From NCBI GenBank assembly GCA_964291465.2, contig OZ219929.1, positions 44,221 to 108,220 of the forward strand: 64,000 nt of DNA, in the 5' to 3' direction. Position numbers and translations under genes: made by a program. Positions 41,395 through 50,503 of the stretch are shown in pieces. The stretch is from JAGWBJ01 sp964291465 (GTDB lineage Bacteria; Chloroflexota; Dehalococcoidia; Lucifugimonadales; JAGWBF01). The notes under the pieces were generated by a model. That model searched no databases. It was not told the origin of the DNA and saw only the letters and a program-made list of their open reading frames with translations. The first letter of the stretch is position 1, and every line of letters begins with the position of its first letter.

Positions 41395-42318
41395 TTATTC
41401 TACCTTGGGGTGGGCGAAGATTATCCGCCCGGCCGCGGTCTGGAGCACCCTGGTGACGGTGACGTCGCGGAAGCTGTTGAGGTACCTGCGGCCTCCCTCG
41501 ACCACCACCATCGTGCCGTCGTCCAGGAACGCAACGCCCTGTCCCATCTCTTTGCCTTCCTGGATGATGTTGACCGTCAGGTTCTCGCCGGGAATCACCA
41601 TGGGCTTGAGGGCGTTGGCGAGCTCGTTCACGTTGAGGACGCGGATGCCGTGGACTTCGGCCACGCGGTTGAGGTTGAAATCGGTGGTGAGGATGGGGGC
41701 TTCCATGGCCTTGGCCAGCTTGACGAGCTGGCCGTCCACCTCGGTGCCGTTGAGCAGGGAGGCGTCCAGCACCTGGATGGGCACGCTGGTCTCCTTGCGT
41801 ATCTTGGCCAGGGCCTCCAGGCCGCGGCGGCCCCGGTTCCGCCTCAGGGAGTTGCTGGAGTCGGCTATGTGGCGCAGCTCGTCGAGGACGAAGCCGGGTA
41901 TGACCAGGGTGCCCTGGAGGAACCCCGTCTGGCCGAGGTCGGCGATCCGGCCGTCTATGATGGCGCTGGTGTCCACCAGGATGTTGCCGGTCAGGGCGTT
42001 GGCGTAGGGCTCTTCCGTCGCGTCGCGGGGGAAGAACCTGCGCATGTCCCGCTCGCGGCCGGCCCCGATCAACAGTCCCAGGGAGCCCAGGAAGCCGGTG
42101 ATGGCCAGGGGCACTCCCCAGGACATCCAGCCGTCCAGGTTGAACAGCGGCACGGAGATCAAGGCTGCTACCACCAGGCCCACGACGAGCCCGATGGTGC
42201 CCGCCACCATCGTGGACGCAGGCACCCGACCTACGGCGTCTATCAGACTGTTAAACGGCTTGAACAGGTAAGGCGTTTGGTCCCTCCGGGCTGCGTGCCC
42301 CGCCGGCGTCGGCCTCAT
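41395..42318 (-). CDS. PIN/TRAM-domain membrane protein (YacL type)
   Basis: A putative membrane-anchored RNase of about 307 residues. Two hydrophobic segments are followed by a PIN domain with LVDTSAIIDGRIADLGQTGF and LTTDFNLNRVAEVHGIRVLN (Asp motifs complete), then a TRAM-like end (GQGVAFLDDGTMVVVEGGRR). YacL-type proteins often head ispD-ispF-cysS loci. The start is uncertain: the reading frame is open to a GTG at 42510, but an AT-rich promoter-like stretch at 42455-42485 lies inside that extension, so I used the ATG at 42318. Confidence 0.88.
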   Translation of the reverse strand: MRPTPAGHAARRDQTPYLFKPFNSLIDAVGRVPASTMVAGTIGLVVGLVVAALISVPLFNLDGWMSWGVPLAITGFLGSLGLLIGAGRERDMRRFFPRDATEEPYANALTGNILVDTSAIIDGRIADLGQTGFLQGTLVIPGFVLDELRHIADSSNSLRRNRGRRGLEALAKIRKETSVPIQVLDASLLNGTEVDGQLVKLAKAMEAPILTTDFNLNRVAEVHGIRVLNVNELANALKPMVIPGENLTVNIIQEGKEMGQGVAFLDDGTMVVVEGGRRYLNSFRDVTVTRVLQTAAGRIIFAHPKVE

Positions 42319-42620
42319 GGCAGCGGGACCGTTGCCGGTCTCGCGTCGGCCGGACTCCACTGCCGGGACCGCTGGCGACGAGCGGCGGAGACGGGCTCCC
42401 TTGACTTCTTCCACGTTCGAAATAGGACGCCCTGACTCTCGACCGGATGCGTCGCTAACTGATACTACAATACCATAAATCATATGCGCAGAAAAAGAAC
42501 GTAATGGCACCCTGATGGCCTTTTTTGGGGCCTTGTCCTCGACGGCGCCGAGGGGCCGCGGCCTTTATTTGCGAGTCCTGCTACACTATTGCGTGATGGA
42601 ACCGTGTCGGGACGGAGTCG

Positions 42621-45600
42621 ATGGCGGCCGCTAACGGGACGGCGCCCACCCCTGCCCTCCTCTGGGCCGGCCGGTTGGCCGGAGCCCTGGAGGCTACGTG
42701 GCTCCTGACGGTGGCCCTGGTCCCCCTGATATTCGTCCCTACTGACTTCATGTCGTCGGAGGCGGTGAACGCCTACGTCGAGGTGCCCAAGACGACGGCG
42801 CTGCGCCTGCTGGCCGGCGTCATGGTTATCCTCTGGGCCGTCGAGTGGCTGCTGAAAGGGGGACTGACTCGCCCCCCGCAGGCGTCGCGGCCCTTAGCCA
42901 GGCTCCGGGGCTGGCTGATGGAGCAGCCCAGCCGCTGGATAGTCGTGGCCGCCACGATATATGTCGTGGCGGCCATCATCGCCACAGCACTGTCCCAGTC
43001 TTTTTTCATCAGTCTCTGGGGTGAGGTCTCGGGCCAGTTCGGGTACTCGCTGTACACGACCCTGTCCTACTTCGTTCTCTTCGCCGTCATCGTCACACAC
43101 CTGAAGACCAGGCAGCAGCTCTACCGTCTGCTGGCGGTGATCATGACGGCCGGTTTTCTCGTGGCGGTGTACGGGATAGTCCAGAGGTACGAGGGCGACC
43201 TGTTGAACGTCGGCGAGGCGGGCAGCATGCGTGTTGCGTCGACGATGGCCAACCCGGTCTTTACCGGGGCCGCCCTGGTAGGCACCGGCCTGCTGAGCCT
43301 GGGGCTGGCCCGGGCCCTGCTGGAGACCTGGGGCCTGACCTCCGGGCGGGCGGCAGCCGTCGTGCTCCTGACCCTCGTGGTCGGCGCAGGTCACCTGCTG
43401 GCGGTGTGGTTCACGGACTCCCGGGGCTCCTGGCTCATCGGCGTTCCGGCCGGCCTGGTGGCGCTCCTGGGGTTGCCCGCGGCCTTCGACGCGCTGGAGG
43501 GCGCAGTCAGGCGACGGGCCCTACCGGCCGACCTCCTGCTGCTGACCTGCTCTATAGTCGTGCTCACCGCGGCCGTCGTGGCGGCGCAGGTGGACGTGAT
43601 CGGCATCGGGGGCTTTGCGGGCGTCTCGATGGTCCGCGTGCTGGCAGCCCTGGTTGGGATACTCGCGTTCTCCAGCATCCTGGCGGCCATGTTCCCCGAC
43701 AGATTCTCGGAAGGAGTGCGGGACTTCGGCAAGACCCTCCTGCTGGTGGGCTCGGCCCTGCTGGTCTCCCTGCTGGTCGTGACCTACAGCTACTCTCCCG
43801 CGGGGACGGTGAAGCTGGCCTTCCGCGACCTGGCGTTCCTGGATGCCCGGGCGCTCCTGGCGGTCTTCGGCGCGGTCGGGCTCTTGGGACTGCTGGCGCT
43901 GGCGGTGCGCGAGCCAGGGGTCCTACTGGACGCACGGGACAGATGGAGGGAGGCCCGGCTCCAGACGCCACGGGCCTCCTCCGGGCTCACCGTGGGCTGG
44001 CGGGTCCGTCTCTCCGCAGCGGTTCGGAACGCCGGCGCGGCGCTGATCGGCGGGATCGGGCCGCTGCTGGCGGCGTGGGACAGGTCCAGGCGGGAGGTGG
44101 CCAGGGCCGCCAGGGTCGCCCTGGTGCTGGCGTCGGTGGTGGTGATAGCCCTGCTGGTTGGCGGGCTGGTCCCCAACGTATCGTCGGGCGCCCAGCCGCC
44201 TGCCGAGGACGTGGCCGAAAGGGAGGCTGGGGACACGGTTGCCACCGTGGTCCCCGCCGGACCGGAGGGCCGGGGGCTGAGCTTCCGAAACGACATCTGG
44301 GCGGCCTCGTGGAGGCTCGTCAGGGACCGCCCGTGGTTCGAGTACGAGGAGTTGTCGTACGGCCTGGTCCGGCCCCTGGTCGGCTACGGCCCCGAGCTGT
44401 TCAAGTACACGTTTCCCCTGGAGAGCGTGCGGGGCGGCCTCCTGAGCCAGGCCCATAACTTCTTCGTGCACCATTTCGTGGAGCAGGGGATACTGGGCGG
44501 GTTCGCTTCCGTAGGCCTTGTCGTGTCTTTCTTCGCCGTGGGTGCGGCCCAGCTCTGGCGCAGCCGGGAGCGGCTCTCCACGGCCCACAGGTGGATACTG
44601 ATCGCCCTCATGGCTACCGTGTCGGGCCGGGTGTCCGAGATGATGGTCGGGGTGGCCCGGGAGCCGGACCTGGTCACGTTCTGGGTCCTGCTGGCCGTCC
44701 TGGTGGTCCTGCCGTCGGTGATGGCTCGGTGCGATGGGCCGGCCGCTGGGCAGGCCCCGGCGGCGGCCGAGGTCCAGCGGGGTGCCGGGAGGCGGGAGCG
44801 ACGGGCCAGGCGGCAGCGGGAGCGCAGGGCCAGGAGCGCCGCCGGCCTGGGGGCCGCCATATCTCCGATGAGGGCGCTTGTCCTGGGGGTGATGTCGGCG
44901 GTCATCGTGTTGGTGGGCTGGCTGTCCTGGGACAAGAACGTGGACTACGCCTGGGCGGCCGCCATCGCCGGGTCCGCGGCCGAGAAGCTGTCCCAGGGGG
45001 ACCTGCGAGCAGGTCACCGGCTCATGTCCCGGGCGGTCGCCAAGGCCCCGGACGTGCCCGTCTACTACCACAACCTCGCCCGGGTCTACGACGGCTACAG
45101 GAAGTTCGCGATCGAGAACCAGGGTGACTTCCAGTCGTGCGAGGAGTACTTCTCCCTGGAGCCGCGAGAGGGGAGGCACCGGGTGGCGGACGGGAGCTTC
45201 GCCGGGTGTGCGGAGGAGTCGTACCTCATCGCCCGGCGGGGGTTGTTGAAGAATGGGGACGCCGCCCAGAACAAGCTGGTCGTGGCCAACTCTGCCATGG
45301 CGCTGGCCCTGCTGGACTACGAGGGCCTGGGTGACGAGGCCATCCGCTACTACGAGGAGCTGACGGGCATGCTGCCCAAGTCGTGGCAGCAGGAGTACCT
45401 GCTCCGCCAGTCCCAGGTGCGTCTTGGAATGCACCAGGACGCCGTGGAGGGGTTCGAAGAGACGATGGCCAAGGCGCCCACATCGAAGGAGAGGGCGCAG
45501 TCACTGTACGTCCTGGGCCTGGCACACGAGGGTCTCGACCAGCGTGAAGAGGCCATCGACGCCTTCGAGAAGAGCTTGGACCAGCCCGACACCGGCGGAA

Positions 45601-45950
45601 TCGAGAGCGAGGTGCGCCGGCACCTGTTCGCCGCGTACGAGGCCCGGGCCGCAGCGCAGCTGGACGCCAAGGCCGAGGAGGAGGCGCTGGCAACCCTCGA
45701 CAGGTATCTTGCCAGGACCGAGGGCTCGCCGGCCGCCGCCCGTCCCCTGTACCTCAAGGGCGTGGCCTACCACCGGCTGCAGGAGCTGGACCGGGCGCTG
45801 GAGGTCCTCCAGGAGAGCCTGGAGGCGGACGTGGCGGGAGCCATCGCCGCCGACGTCCACAATCTGATGTCCACCGTTTACACGGACCTGGAAGACGCCG
45901 ACGCCGCGGCTGAGCATGACAGGCTGGCCAAGGACCTGGAGCAGGGCTAG
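42621..45950 (+). CDS. O-antigen ligase-like membrane protein with C-terminal TPR domain
   Basis: A 1109-residue fusion. The first 710 residues hold about a dozen hydrophobic segments with a large loop (about residues 430-550), the layout of O-antigen ligase/Wzy-type proteins; GPELFKYTFPLESVRGGLLS and AHNFFVHHFVEQGILGGFAS resemble the conserved periplasmic loop. A very basic stretch (RRERRARRQRERRARSAAGL) precedes another membrane segment. The last 320 residues are tetratricopeptide repeats (YVLGLAHEGLDQREEAIDAF, PLYLKGVAYHRLQELDRALE). It probably polymerises or attaches a surface glycan; the substrate is unknown. Confidence 0.82.
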   Translation: MAAANGTAPTPALLWAGRLAGALEATWLLTVALVPLIFVPTDFMSSEAVNAYVEVPKTTALRLLAGVMVILWAVEWLLKGGLTRPPQASRPLARLRGWLMEQPSRWIVVAATIYVVAAIIATALSQSFFISLWGEVSGQFGYSLYTTLSYFVLFAVIVTHLKTRQQLYRLLAVIMTAGFLVAVYGIVQRYEGDLLNVGEAGSMRVASTMANPVFTGAALVGTGLLSLGLARALLETWGLTSGRAAAVVLLTLVVGAGHLLAVWFTDSRGSWLIGVPAGLVALLGLPAAFDALEGAVRRRALPADLLLLTCSIVVLTAAVVAAQVDVIGIGGFAGVSMVRVLAALVGILAFSSILAAMFPDRFSEGVRDFGKTLLLVGSALLVSLLVVTYSYSPAGTVKLAFRDLAFLDARALLAVFGAVGLLGLLALAVREPGVLLDARDRWREARLQTPRASSGLTVGWRVRLSAAVRNAGAALIGGIGPLLAAWDRSRREVARAARVALVLASVVVIALLVGGLVPNVSSGAQPPAEDVAEREAGDTVATVVPAGPEGRGLSFRNDIWAASWRLVRDRPWFEYEELSYGLVRPLVGYGPELFKYTFPLESVRGGLLSQAHNFFVHHFVEQGILGGFASVGLVVSFFAVGAAQLWRSRERLSTAHRWILIALMATVSGRVSEMMVGVAREPDLVTFWVLLAVLVVLPSVMARCDGPAAGQAPAAAEVQRGAGRRERRARRQRERRARSAAGLGAAISPMRALVLGVMSAVIVLVGWLSWDKNVDYAWAAAIAGSAAEKLSQGDLRAGHRLMSRAVAKAPDVPVYYHNLARVYDGYRKFAIENQGDFQSCEEYFSLEPREGRHRVADGSFAGCAEESYLIARRGLLKNGDAAQNKLVVANSAMALALLDYEGLGDEAIRYYEELTGMLPKSWQQEYLLRQSQVRLGMHQDAVEGFEETMAKAPTSKERAQSLYVLGLAHEGLDQREEAIDAFEKSLDQPDTGGIESEVRRHLFAAYEARAAAQLDAKAEEEALATLDRYLARTEGSPAAARPLYLKGVAYHRLQELDRALEVLQESLEADVAGAIAADVHNLMSTVYTDLEDADAAAEHDRLAKDLEQG

Positions 45951-46004
45951 GGCCGTGCCCCCGGCCCCGGTGCCAGGCCGGATGTCGGTACCGGCGCCGG
46001 AGGA

Positions 46005-46412
46005 CTAGGCGGTGGCGGAGAGGCCAGCGGCCTGTATGCCCGTCAGGGCCGCTTCCTCGTCCTGCTCGGCGGTGCCGCCGCTGCCCCCTACCGCGCCGAC
46101 CACCTGGCCGTCCTTGAACACGGGCAGGGCCCCCTTGCCGGGGACGAAGTGGCCGCCCTCGATGGTGGTAAGGGACCGTATGACGGCGTTGTCCGCCAGC
46201 TCGCCGCTGGGCCTGCCGAAGGCCGCCGCCGCTGCCGCCTTGCCGCGCGAGACCAGGGCGGTCCTCCAGAGGGCTCCGTCGACCCGGAACATGGCGATCA
46301 GGTCTCCCCTCGCGTCGACAACCGACACGCTCATGCCAACGCCCCATCCCAGTATCTTGGCCTTGGCCGCCGCCAGGATCTGCTCCGCTTCTGCCAGGGT
46401 CAATGTGGCCAT
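46005..46412 (-). CDS. DUF336 / GlcG-HbpS family protein
   Basis: A 135-residue protein starting MATLTLAEAEQILAAAKAKI. It shows GVGMSVSVVDARGDLIAMFR, RGKAAAAAAFGRPSGELADN, PGKGALPVFKDGQVVGAVGG and EAALTGIQA, as in the family. Second family member in the window (the first is at 15762-16181). An SD (GAGGAGG) lies before the ATG and a TATAAT (46449-46444, minus strand) upstream. The role is unknown; heme binding is known only for some members. Confidence 0.83.
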   Translation of the reverse strand: MATLTLAEAEQILAAAKAKILGWGVGMSVSVVDARGDLIAMFRVDGALWRTALVSRGKAAAAAAFGRPSGELADNAVIRSLTTIEGGHFVPGKGALPVFKDGQVVGAVGGSGGTAEQDEEAALTGIQAAGLSATA

Positions 46413-46521
46413 TGGTCGCCTCCTCGGTCGGTATTGCTCCTAGATTATATGGGAGAATCGGTGCTATGGATACCGTCGCAGGTTGTGGAGCGGCCGTGTG
46501 GCGAACCCAGGGGCCTGATAG

Positions 46522-46527
46522 TATAAT
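46522..46527 (+). promoter_or_regulatory. Consensus -10 element before the geranylgeranyl reductase gene
   Basis: TATAAT, 60 bp upstream of the ATG at 46588, without a good -35. Back to back with a TATAAT of the opposite strand at 46449-46444. Confidence 0.35.
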
Positions 46528-46587
46528 CGGCCCGCGTTCCCGGTATAGCCTCCCGCACTCGGCCAGCGGGCGGAAGGGCCTCTGGAG

Positions 46588-47781
46588 GTGCCTTTCATGA
46601 GGGATGTCATAGTGGTGGGTGCGGGACCCGCCGGCAACAACACGGCCTTCAACCTGGCCGACCGGGGATACGACGTGGTGGTGGTCGATCTGACCCGGCG
46701 CATCGGCGACAAACTGTGCACCGGCATAGTCGGCCGGGAGTGCCTGGCCCGGTTCCCCATCGACCCTGGGTTGGTCCACCGCGACGTCAAGGGGGCCGTG
46801 GTGGCCGCTCCCGGGGGCGAGGCGGTGAGGCTGGGCAGACAGGAAGTCCAAGCCCACGTGGTGGACCGAGTCTCATACGTGGACTCCCTGGCGGAGAAGG
46901 CAAGGAACGCGGGCGCCGAGTACCTGCTGGGGCACAGGGCCACGGAGGTGGTCTCCGAGGACCAGGGCTGGAGGGTACAGACCGTCAACGGCTCGGGCGG
47001 GTGCACCCTGAAGGCCAGGGCGCTGGTGCTGGCCAGCGGGTTCGGCTCGGACCTCACCGGCCGAGTGGGGCTGGGGCGCGTGGGCGACTTCGCGACGGGG
47101 GTCCAGGCGGAGGTGATGGCCCCCGGAGTGGAGGACATTCACGTCTATTTCGGTCAACGAGTCGCTCCCGGCTTCTTCGCCTGGATGGTCCCCACCTCCG
47201 GCGGAAGGGCGCTGGTCGGGCTGCTGTGTCGGAGGCGGGGTCTGGGCCACCTGCAGAAGCTGGTACTCCGCCTGCAGATGCAGGGGAAGGTGACGCTGGT
47301 AACCAGGGCCCCGGCCAGGTGGGGCGTGCCCCTCCGCCCCCTGGCGCGCACCTTCGGCGACGGGGTCCTGGCCGTAGGGGACTCGGCCGGCCAGCTCAAG
47401 CCGACCACGGGCGGCGGCATCTATTACGCCCTGCTGGCCAGCGAGATCGCCGCGGGCACCCTCCACCGGGCGTTCACGCGGGGAGACCTTTCCTCCAACC
47501 GACTGTCGGCCTACGAGCGGGAGTGGAAGGACCTCCTGGCCCACGAGATGGACGTGGGGTACTCCGCCCGCCGCATGTTCGAGGTGCTCAAGGACTGGCA
47601 GATCAACCTGCTGATGCACATGTTTGCCAGCGACAGGGTCTTCGAGGAGCTGGCGGACCTCCAGTCCCTGTCCTTCGACTGGCACAGCGGCGTGATCGCC
47701 AGGCTCATGGACCATCCGATGCTCAACCGGGCCATCACCTTCATAAACCCCGTGCTCACGACCCTGGCCCCCCGAAGCTGA
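46588..47781 (+). CDS. Geranylgeranyl-reductase-family FAD oxidoreductase
   Basis: A 397-residue flavoprotein. The FAD motif VVGAGPAGNNTAFNLADRGY is at the N-terminus, and VLAVGDSAGQLKPTTGGGIY is the second FAD motif of this family (GD...P..G.GI). The family reduces isoprenoid double bonds, for example of chlorophyll side chains, menaquinones or archaeal-type lipids. MEP-pathway genes are 4 kb away but not linked. The start is ATG; no convincing SD. The true substrate is unknown. Confidence 0.85.
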   Translation: MPFMRDVIVVGAGPAGNNTAFNLADRGYDVVVVDLTRRIGDKLCTGIVGRECLARFPIDPGLVHRDVKGAVVAAPGGEAVRLGRQEVQAHVVDRVSYVDSLAEKARNAGAEYLLGHRATEVVSEDQGWRVQTVNGSGGCTLKARALVLASGFGSDLTGRVGLGRVGDFATGVQAEVMAPGVEDIHVYFGQRVAPGFFAWMVPTSGGRALVGLLCRRRGLGHLQKLVLRLQMQGKVTLVTRAPARWGVPLRPLARTFGDGVLAVGDSAGQLKPTTGGGIYYALLASEIAAGTLHRAFTRGDLSSNRLSAYEREWKDLLAHEMDVGYSARRMFEVLKDWQINLLMHMFASDRVFEELADLQSLSFDWHSGVIARLMDHPMLNRAITFINPVLTTLAPRS

Positions 47782-47893
47782 CGCAGGTTTCCCCTGTCGC
47801 CGAGTTTTCGCATTTTTTGGCCCATTCTTAAACGTGTCTTAAATCCTGCCTTTTGCTAAAATCGATATCAGCAACCTCGGTGGGGGTGGGAAA

Positions 47894-48982
47894 TTGTTCG
47901 AGAACTTTGGCCCGGGAGCCGGTGGCGAGGCCAGGGCGTCAACCACCTCCCGCTCGGATGGGAACGGACCGGTCCGCCTGAGACTGCGTCTGCTGGCCGC
48001 CGTAGCGGGCTGTGTGATGCTTCTCCTGGCCATGGGCTGCTCCGGTGGTGAGGACCAGAAGTTAGCCTTCGTATCAGACAGGGACGGGAATCCGGAGATA
48101 TACACCGTGAACGTCGACGGATCGGAACAGACCCGGCTCACGGTCAACAACGCGGTCGACAGCCGTCCCCTGTGGTCCCCCGACAGGAAGTGGGTGGCCT
48201 TCGTCTCCGAGGAGTCGGGAGACCCGGAGATAAACCGTCTTCAGGTGGGGCCAGAGGAAGCCAGGCCCCAGCGGCTGACCCACAGCCCCGGGGCGGATCA
48301 CATGCACTGGTGGTCCCCCGACGGGTCTCGCATCGCCTTCATCTCCGACCGTTCGGGACAGCCCGAGGTGTACGTCATCGGCACCGATGGGTCCAAGACA
48401 GGCATCACGAGGATCACCTCGGGTGAGTTCGCCGAGCTGAGACTGGACGGATGGTCCTCCGACGGCCGGTGGCTGGCCTTTGTCCCCAACACCGGTGAGG
48501 AGGGCCCCGGGATCATGATCCGCAACCCGGACGGCGTCAACCTGATGCGGCTCACCAGCTTCCAGGACTACGATGCTCGGTGGTCCCCGGACAACCGAAA
48601 GATAGTCTACACGTCGGAGAGGGACGGTAACCAGGAGATCTACGTGATGAACTCCGACGGGTCGAGCCAGACGCGGCTGACCCACAACGACAGCGCCGAC
48701 CACTCGCCATCCTGGTCCCCCGACGGCCTGAAGATTGCCTTCGTGTCCGAGCGCGACGGGAACCCGGAGATCTACGTGATGAAGGCCGACGGCGCCGGGG
48801 TTACCAGGTACACGTCCAACGAGGCCGTGGACGAGTCGCCGGTGTGGTCTCCCGACGGGAAGATGCTCGCCTTCGTTTCCTACATCTACGACACGGGCGA
48901 GATATTCGTCATGAACGTCGAGGACCGCAACCAGACCCGCCTCACCAACAACAACGCCAACGACACCGAACCGGTCTGGTAG
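47894..48982 (+). CDS. TolB-like beta-propeller lipoprotein
   Basis: A 362-residue protein. A hydrophobic segment ends in a lipobox (LLLAMGC at about residues 43-49), so it is likely an exported lipoprotein. The rest consists of about seven WD40/TolB-like PD40 repeats, each with SPD...IAF-type and DG..EIYVMN-type strands (WSPDGLKIAFVSERDGNPEI). A TTG start is used; an ATG inside the signal region is too late to give a normal signal peptide. It might sense or bind cell-wall or carbohydrate ligands. The 112 bp before it show AT-rich sequence but no convincing promoter. Confidence 0.83.
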   Translation: MFENFGPGAGGEARASTTSRSDGNGPVRLRLRLLAAVAGCVMLLLAMGCSGGEDQKLAFVSDRDGNPEIYTVNVDGSEQTRLTVNNAVDSRPLWSPDRKWVAFVSEESGDPEINRLQVGPEEARPQRLTHSPGADHMHWWSPDGSRIAFISDRSGQPEVYVIGTDGSKTGITRITSGEFAELRLDGWSSDGRWLAFVPNTGEEGPGIMIRNPDGVNLMRLTSFQDYDARWSPDNRKIVYTSERDGNQEIYVMNSDGSSQTRLTHNDSADHSPSWSPDGLKIAFVSERDGNPEIYVMKADGAGVTRYTSNEAVDESPVWSPDGKMLAFVSYIYDTGEIFVMNVEDRNQTRLTNNNANDTEPVW

Positions 48983-49035
48983 CCGCCGTGGCGGCGCGGC
49001 TCCGGCGCCCCGCGACCTCCCCGTGCGTTCGCGGC

Positions 49036-49341
49036 ATGTCCCGGGCGGTCGCGGCGGCGATACTCGCCTCACTTGCCATCGCATGCAACGGCCCATCCAC
49101 CGGTCCAGAGGATACGATGACGGTCCGGGGCATGGTCGTGGAGGTGCAGGCCAAGTCCATTACCGAGCTTGAGCTGCTGGCCATCGTGGACGAGGCGGGC
49201 GACCGGTGGGAGTTCTATGCCGACGGGTTCGCGGGCTTCACCCCGGCGCATCTCAGGGAGCATCAGGCATTCGGCCAGCCCGTGACCGTAACCTACAGGG
49301 AGACCCGGGACGGGTTGCTGGTCGTGGGACTGGCGGACTGA
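49036..49341 (+). CDS. Small lipoprotein
   Basis: A 101-residue protein with a short signal ending in a lipobox (ILASLAIAC, Cys at about residue 17). The mature part is strand-rich (MTVRGMVVEVQAKSITELEL, then DRWEFYADGFAGFTPAHLRE) and ends LLVVGLAD. No domain assigned; it resembles small OB-like lipoproteins. It lies 53 bp after the TolB-like lipoprotein and is probably cotranscribed. It converges with the next gene. Confidence 0.68.
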   Translation: MSRAVAAAILASLAIACNGPSTGPEDTMTVRGMVVEVQAKSITELELLAIVDEAGDRWEFYADGFAGFTPAHLREHQAFGQPVTVTYRETRDGLLVVGLAD

Positions 49342-49348
49342 GCCGGGC

Positions 49349-50266
49349 CTACCGGAGCACCGAGGCGAGGCCCTCCTCGATCTCTTCGGCGGTGGCGAAG
49401 GCCTCCAACTTGGCGGACACCGCGCCGCCGCCGTCGACGATGAACGTCCACGGCTCGGTGGGCAGGCCCCACTCACCCACCGACGGCACCGCCCGGGCCC
49501 TGCCCAGGTCCCCCTGGATCTCGTGGGGGTCGTCGAACACCTCCACGTGGATGAAGTTGGCCCGTCCCCGGTACCGTTCCTTGACCTCCGACAGCACCTC
49601 CACCTGGGGACCGCACGTGGCCGTCTGGCAGTAGCCGGGCGTGGCGAAGGAGAGCACCAGGGGCATGCCCGAGGCCAGCGCCTCTCGTATCGTCATCCGG
49701 TACAGGTCCGGGTCGGGGGCGGGCGCGGTGGTCAGGCGGTCCAGGGCCTGCACGTCGCGGCCCGTCTTGTTCACCGAGGCGGGGGCCGGCGAGCCGATGG
49801 CGGGTGTGCTGCTCTTCTCCTTCACCTGGATGGTCGTGGTGACGTCGCCGGCGACGCTCCCCGGCCCGTAGAGGGATACCACCGCCTCGGGGCTTCTGAC
49901 CGTGGTGTTGGAGGCACGGTCCCGTATGGCGAAGGCTACGCGGTTGGTCCCCACTCCCAGATCGGTGGATATCACCGTTGCCGACAACACGGGCGAACCG
50001 GGGCTCCGGTCGGTCGCCGAAGAGTGGGGTACCCTGGTGCCGTCGACGGATATGTCCATCCCCCATTCGCCCGCCTGGTCGAAGGCGACCTGGACGGTGT
50101 ACACGCCCAGGTCTCCCAGCGGCCATGGCCGGAACCGGGCCGTGGCCGTGACGTCGGGCTCCGCCGGGTCCGCTCCCGAACAAGCTGCGAAGAGGGCGGC
50201 GGCCAGCGCCACCACGACGGCAACCGCCGCCGGTATGGTGGTGGATCTACTTGGCGTGGGTCGCAT
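49349..50266 (-). CDS. Lipoprotein with C-terminal thioredoxin-like domain
   Basis: A protein of about 305 residues. The signal region ends in a lipobox-like LFAACSG (Cys near residue 29). An N-terminal strand-rich domain (about 30-140) is followed by a linker and a thioredoxin-like domain (about 200-305) with LVLSFATPGYCQTATCGPQV. The two Cys are separated by four residues, unlike the classic CxxC, and the WTFIVDGGGAVSAKLEAFA strand follows. It may be a redox or carrier protein outside the membrane. The start at 50266 is supported by a TATAAT (50320-50315, minus) upstream, which excludes an ATG at 50311. Confidence 0.75.
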   Translation of the reverse strand: MRPTPSRSTTIPAAVAVVVALAAALFAACSGADPAEPDVTATARFRPWPLGDLGVYTVQVAFDQAGEWGMDISVDGTRVPHSSATDRSPGSPVLSATVISTDLGVGTNRVAFAIRDRASNTTVRSPEAVVSLYGPGSVAGDVTTTIQVKEKSSTPAIGSPAPASVNKTGRDVQALDRLTTAPAPDPDLYRMTIREALASGMPLVLSFATPGYCQTATCGPQVEVLSEVKERYRGRANFIHVEVFDDPHEIQGDLGRARAVPSVGEWGLPTEPWTFIVDGGGAVSAKLEAFATAEEIEEGLASVLR

Positions 50267-50385
50267 TGGAGGTCGTGTTGCCGATGCCGTCTGGTCGAGA
50301 TATGCGGCCACTCAATTATAGTCCAAAGCCGTGGCTTGAACATCATCAGCCGGCGTCGGGCTGGCTTGATTTACCCGGCGAAGGA

Positions 50386-50414
50386 ATGACCCTGTTCCGG
50401 ACATGAAGTATAAT
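50386..50414 (+). promoter_or_regulatory. Promoter of the acetamidase/formamidase gene
   Basis: ATGACC (50386-50391), 17 nt, TATAAT (50409-50414), about 90 nt before the ATG at 50504 that has an AGGAGGG SD. Confidence 0.5.
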
Positions 50415-50503
50415 CTCCGTACGCGCCGAGACTGGCCGGCGCCGCAGCCGGCCCCATCGAGCGTACCCGAGAGGCGGTCCACTCAGGCCACAGGAGGGCT
50501 TCG

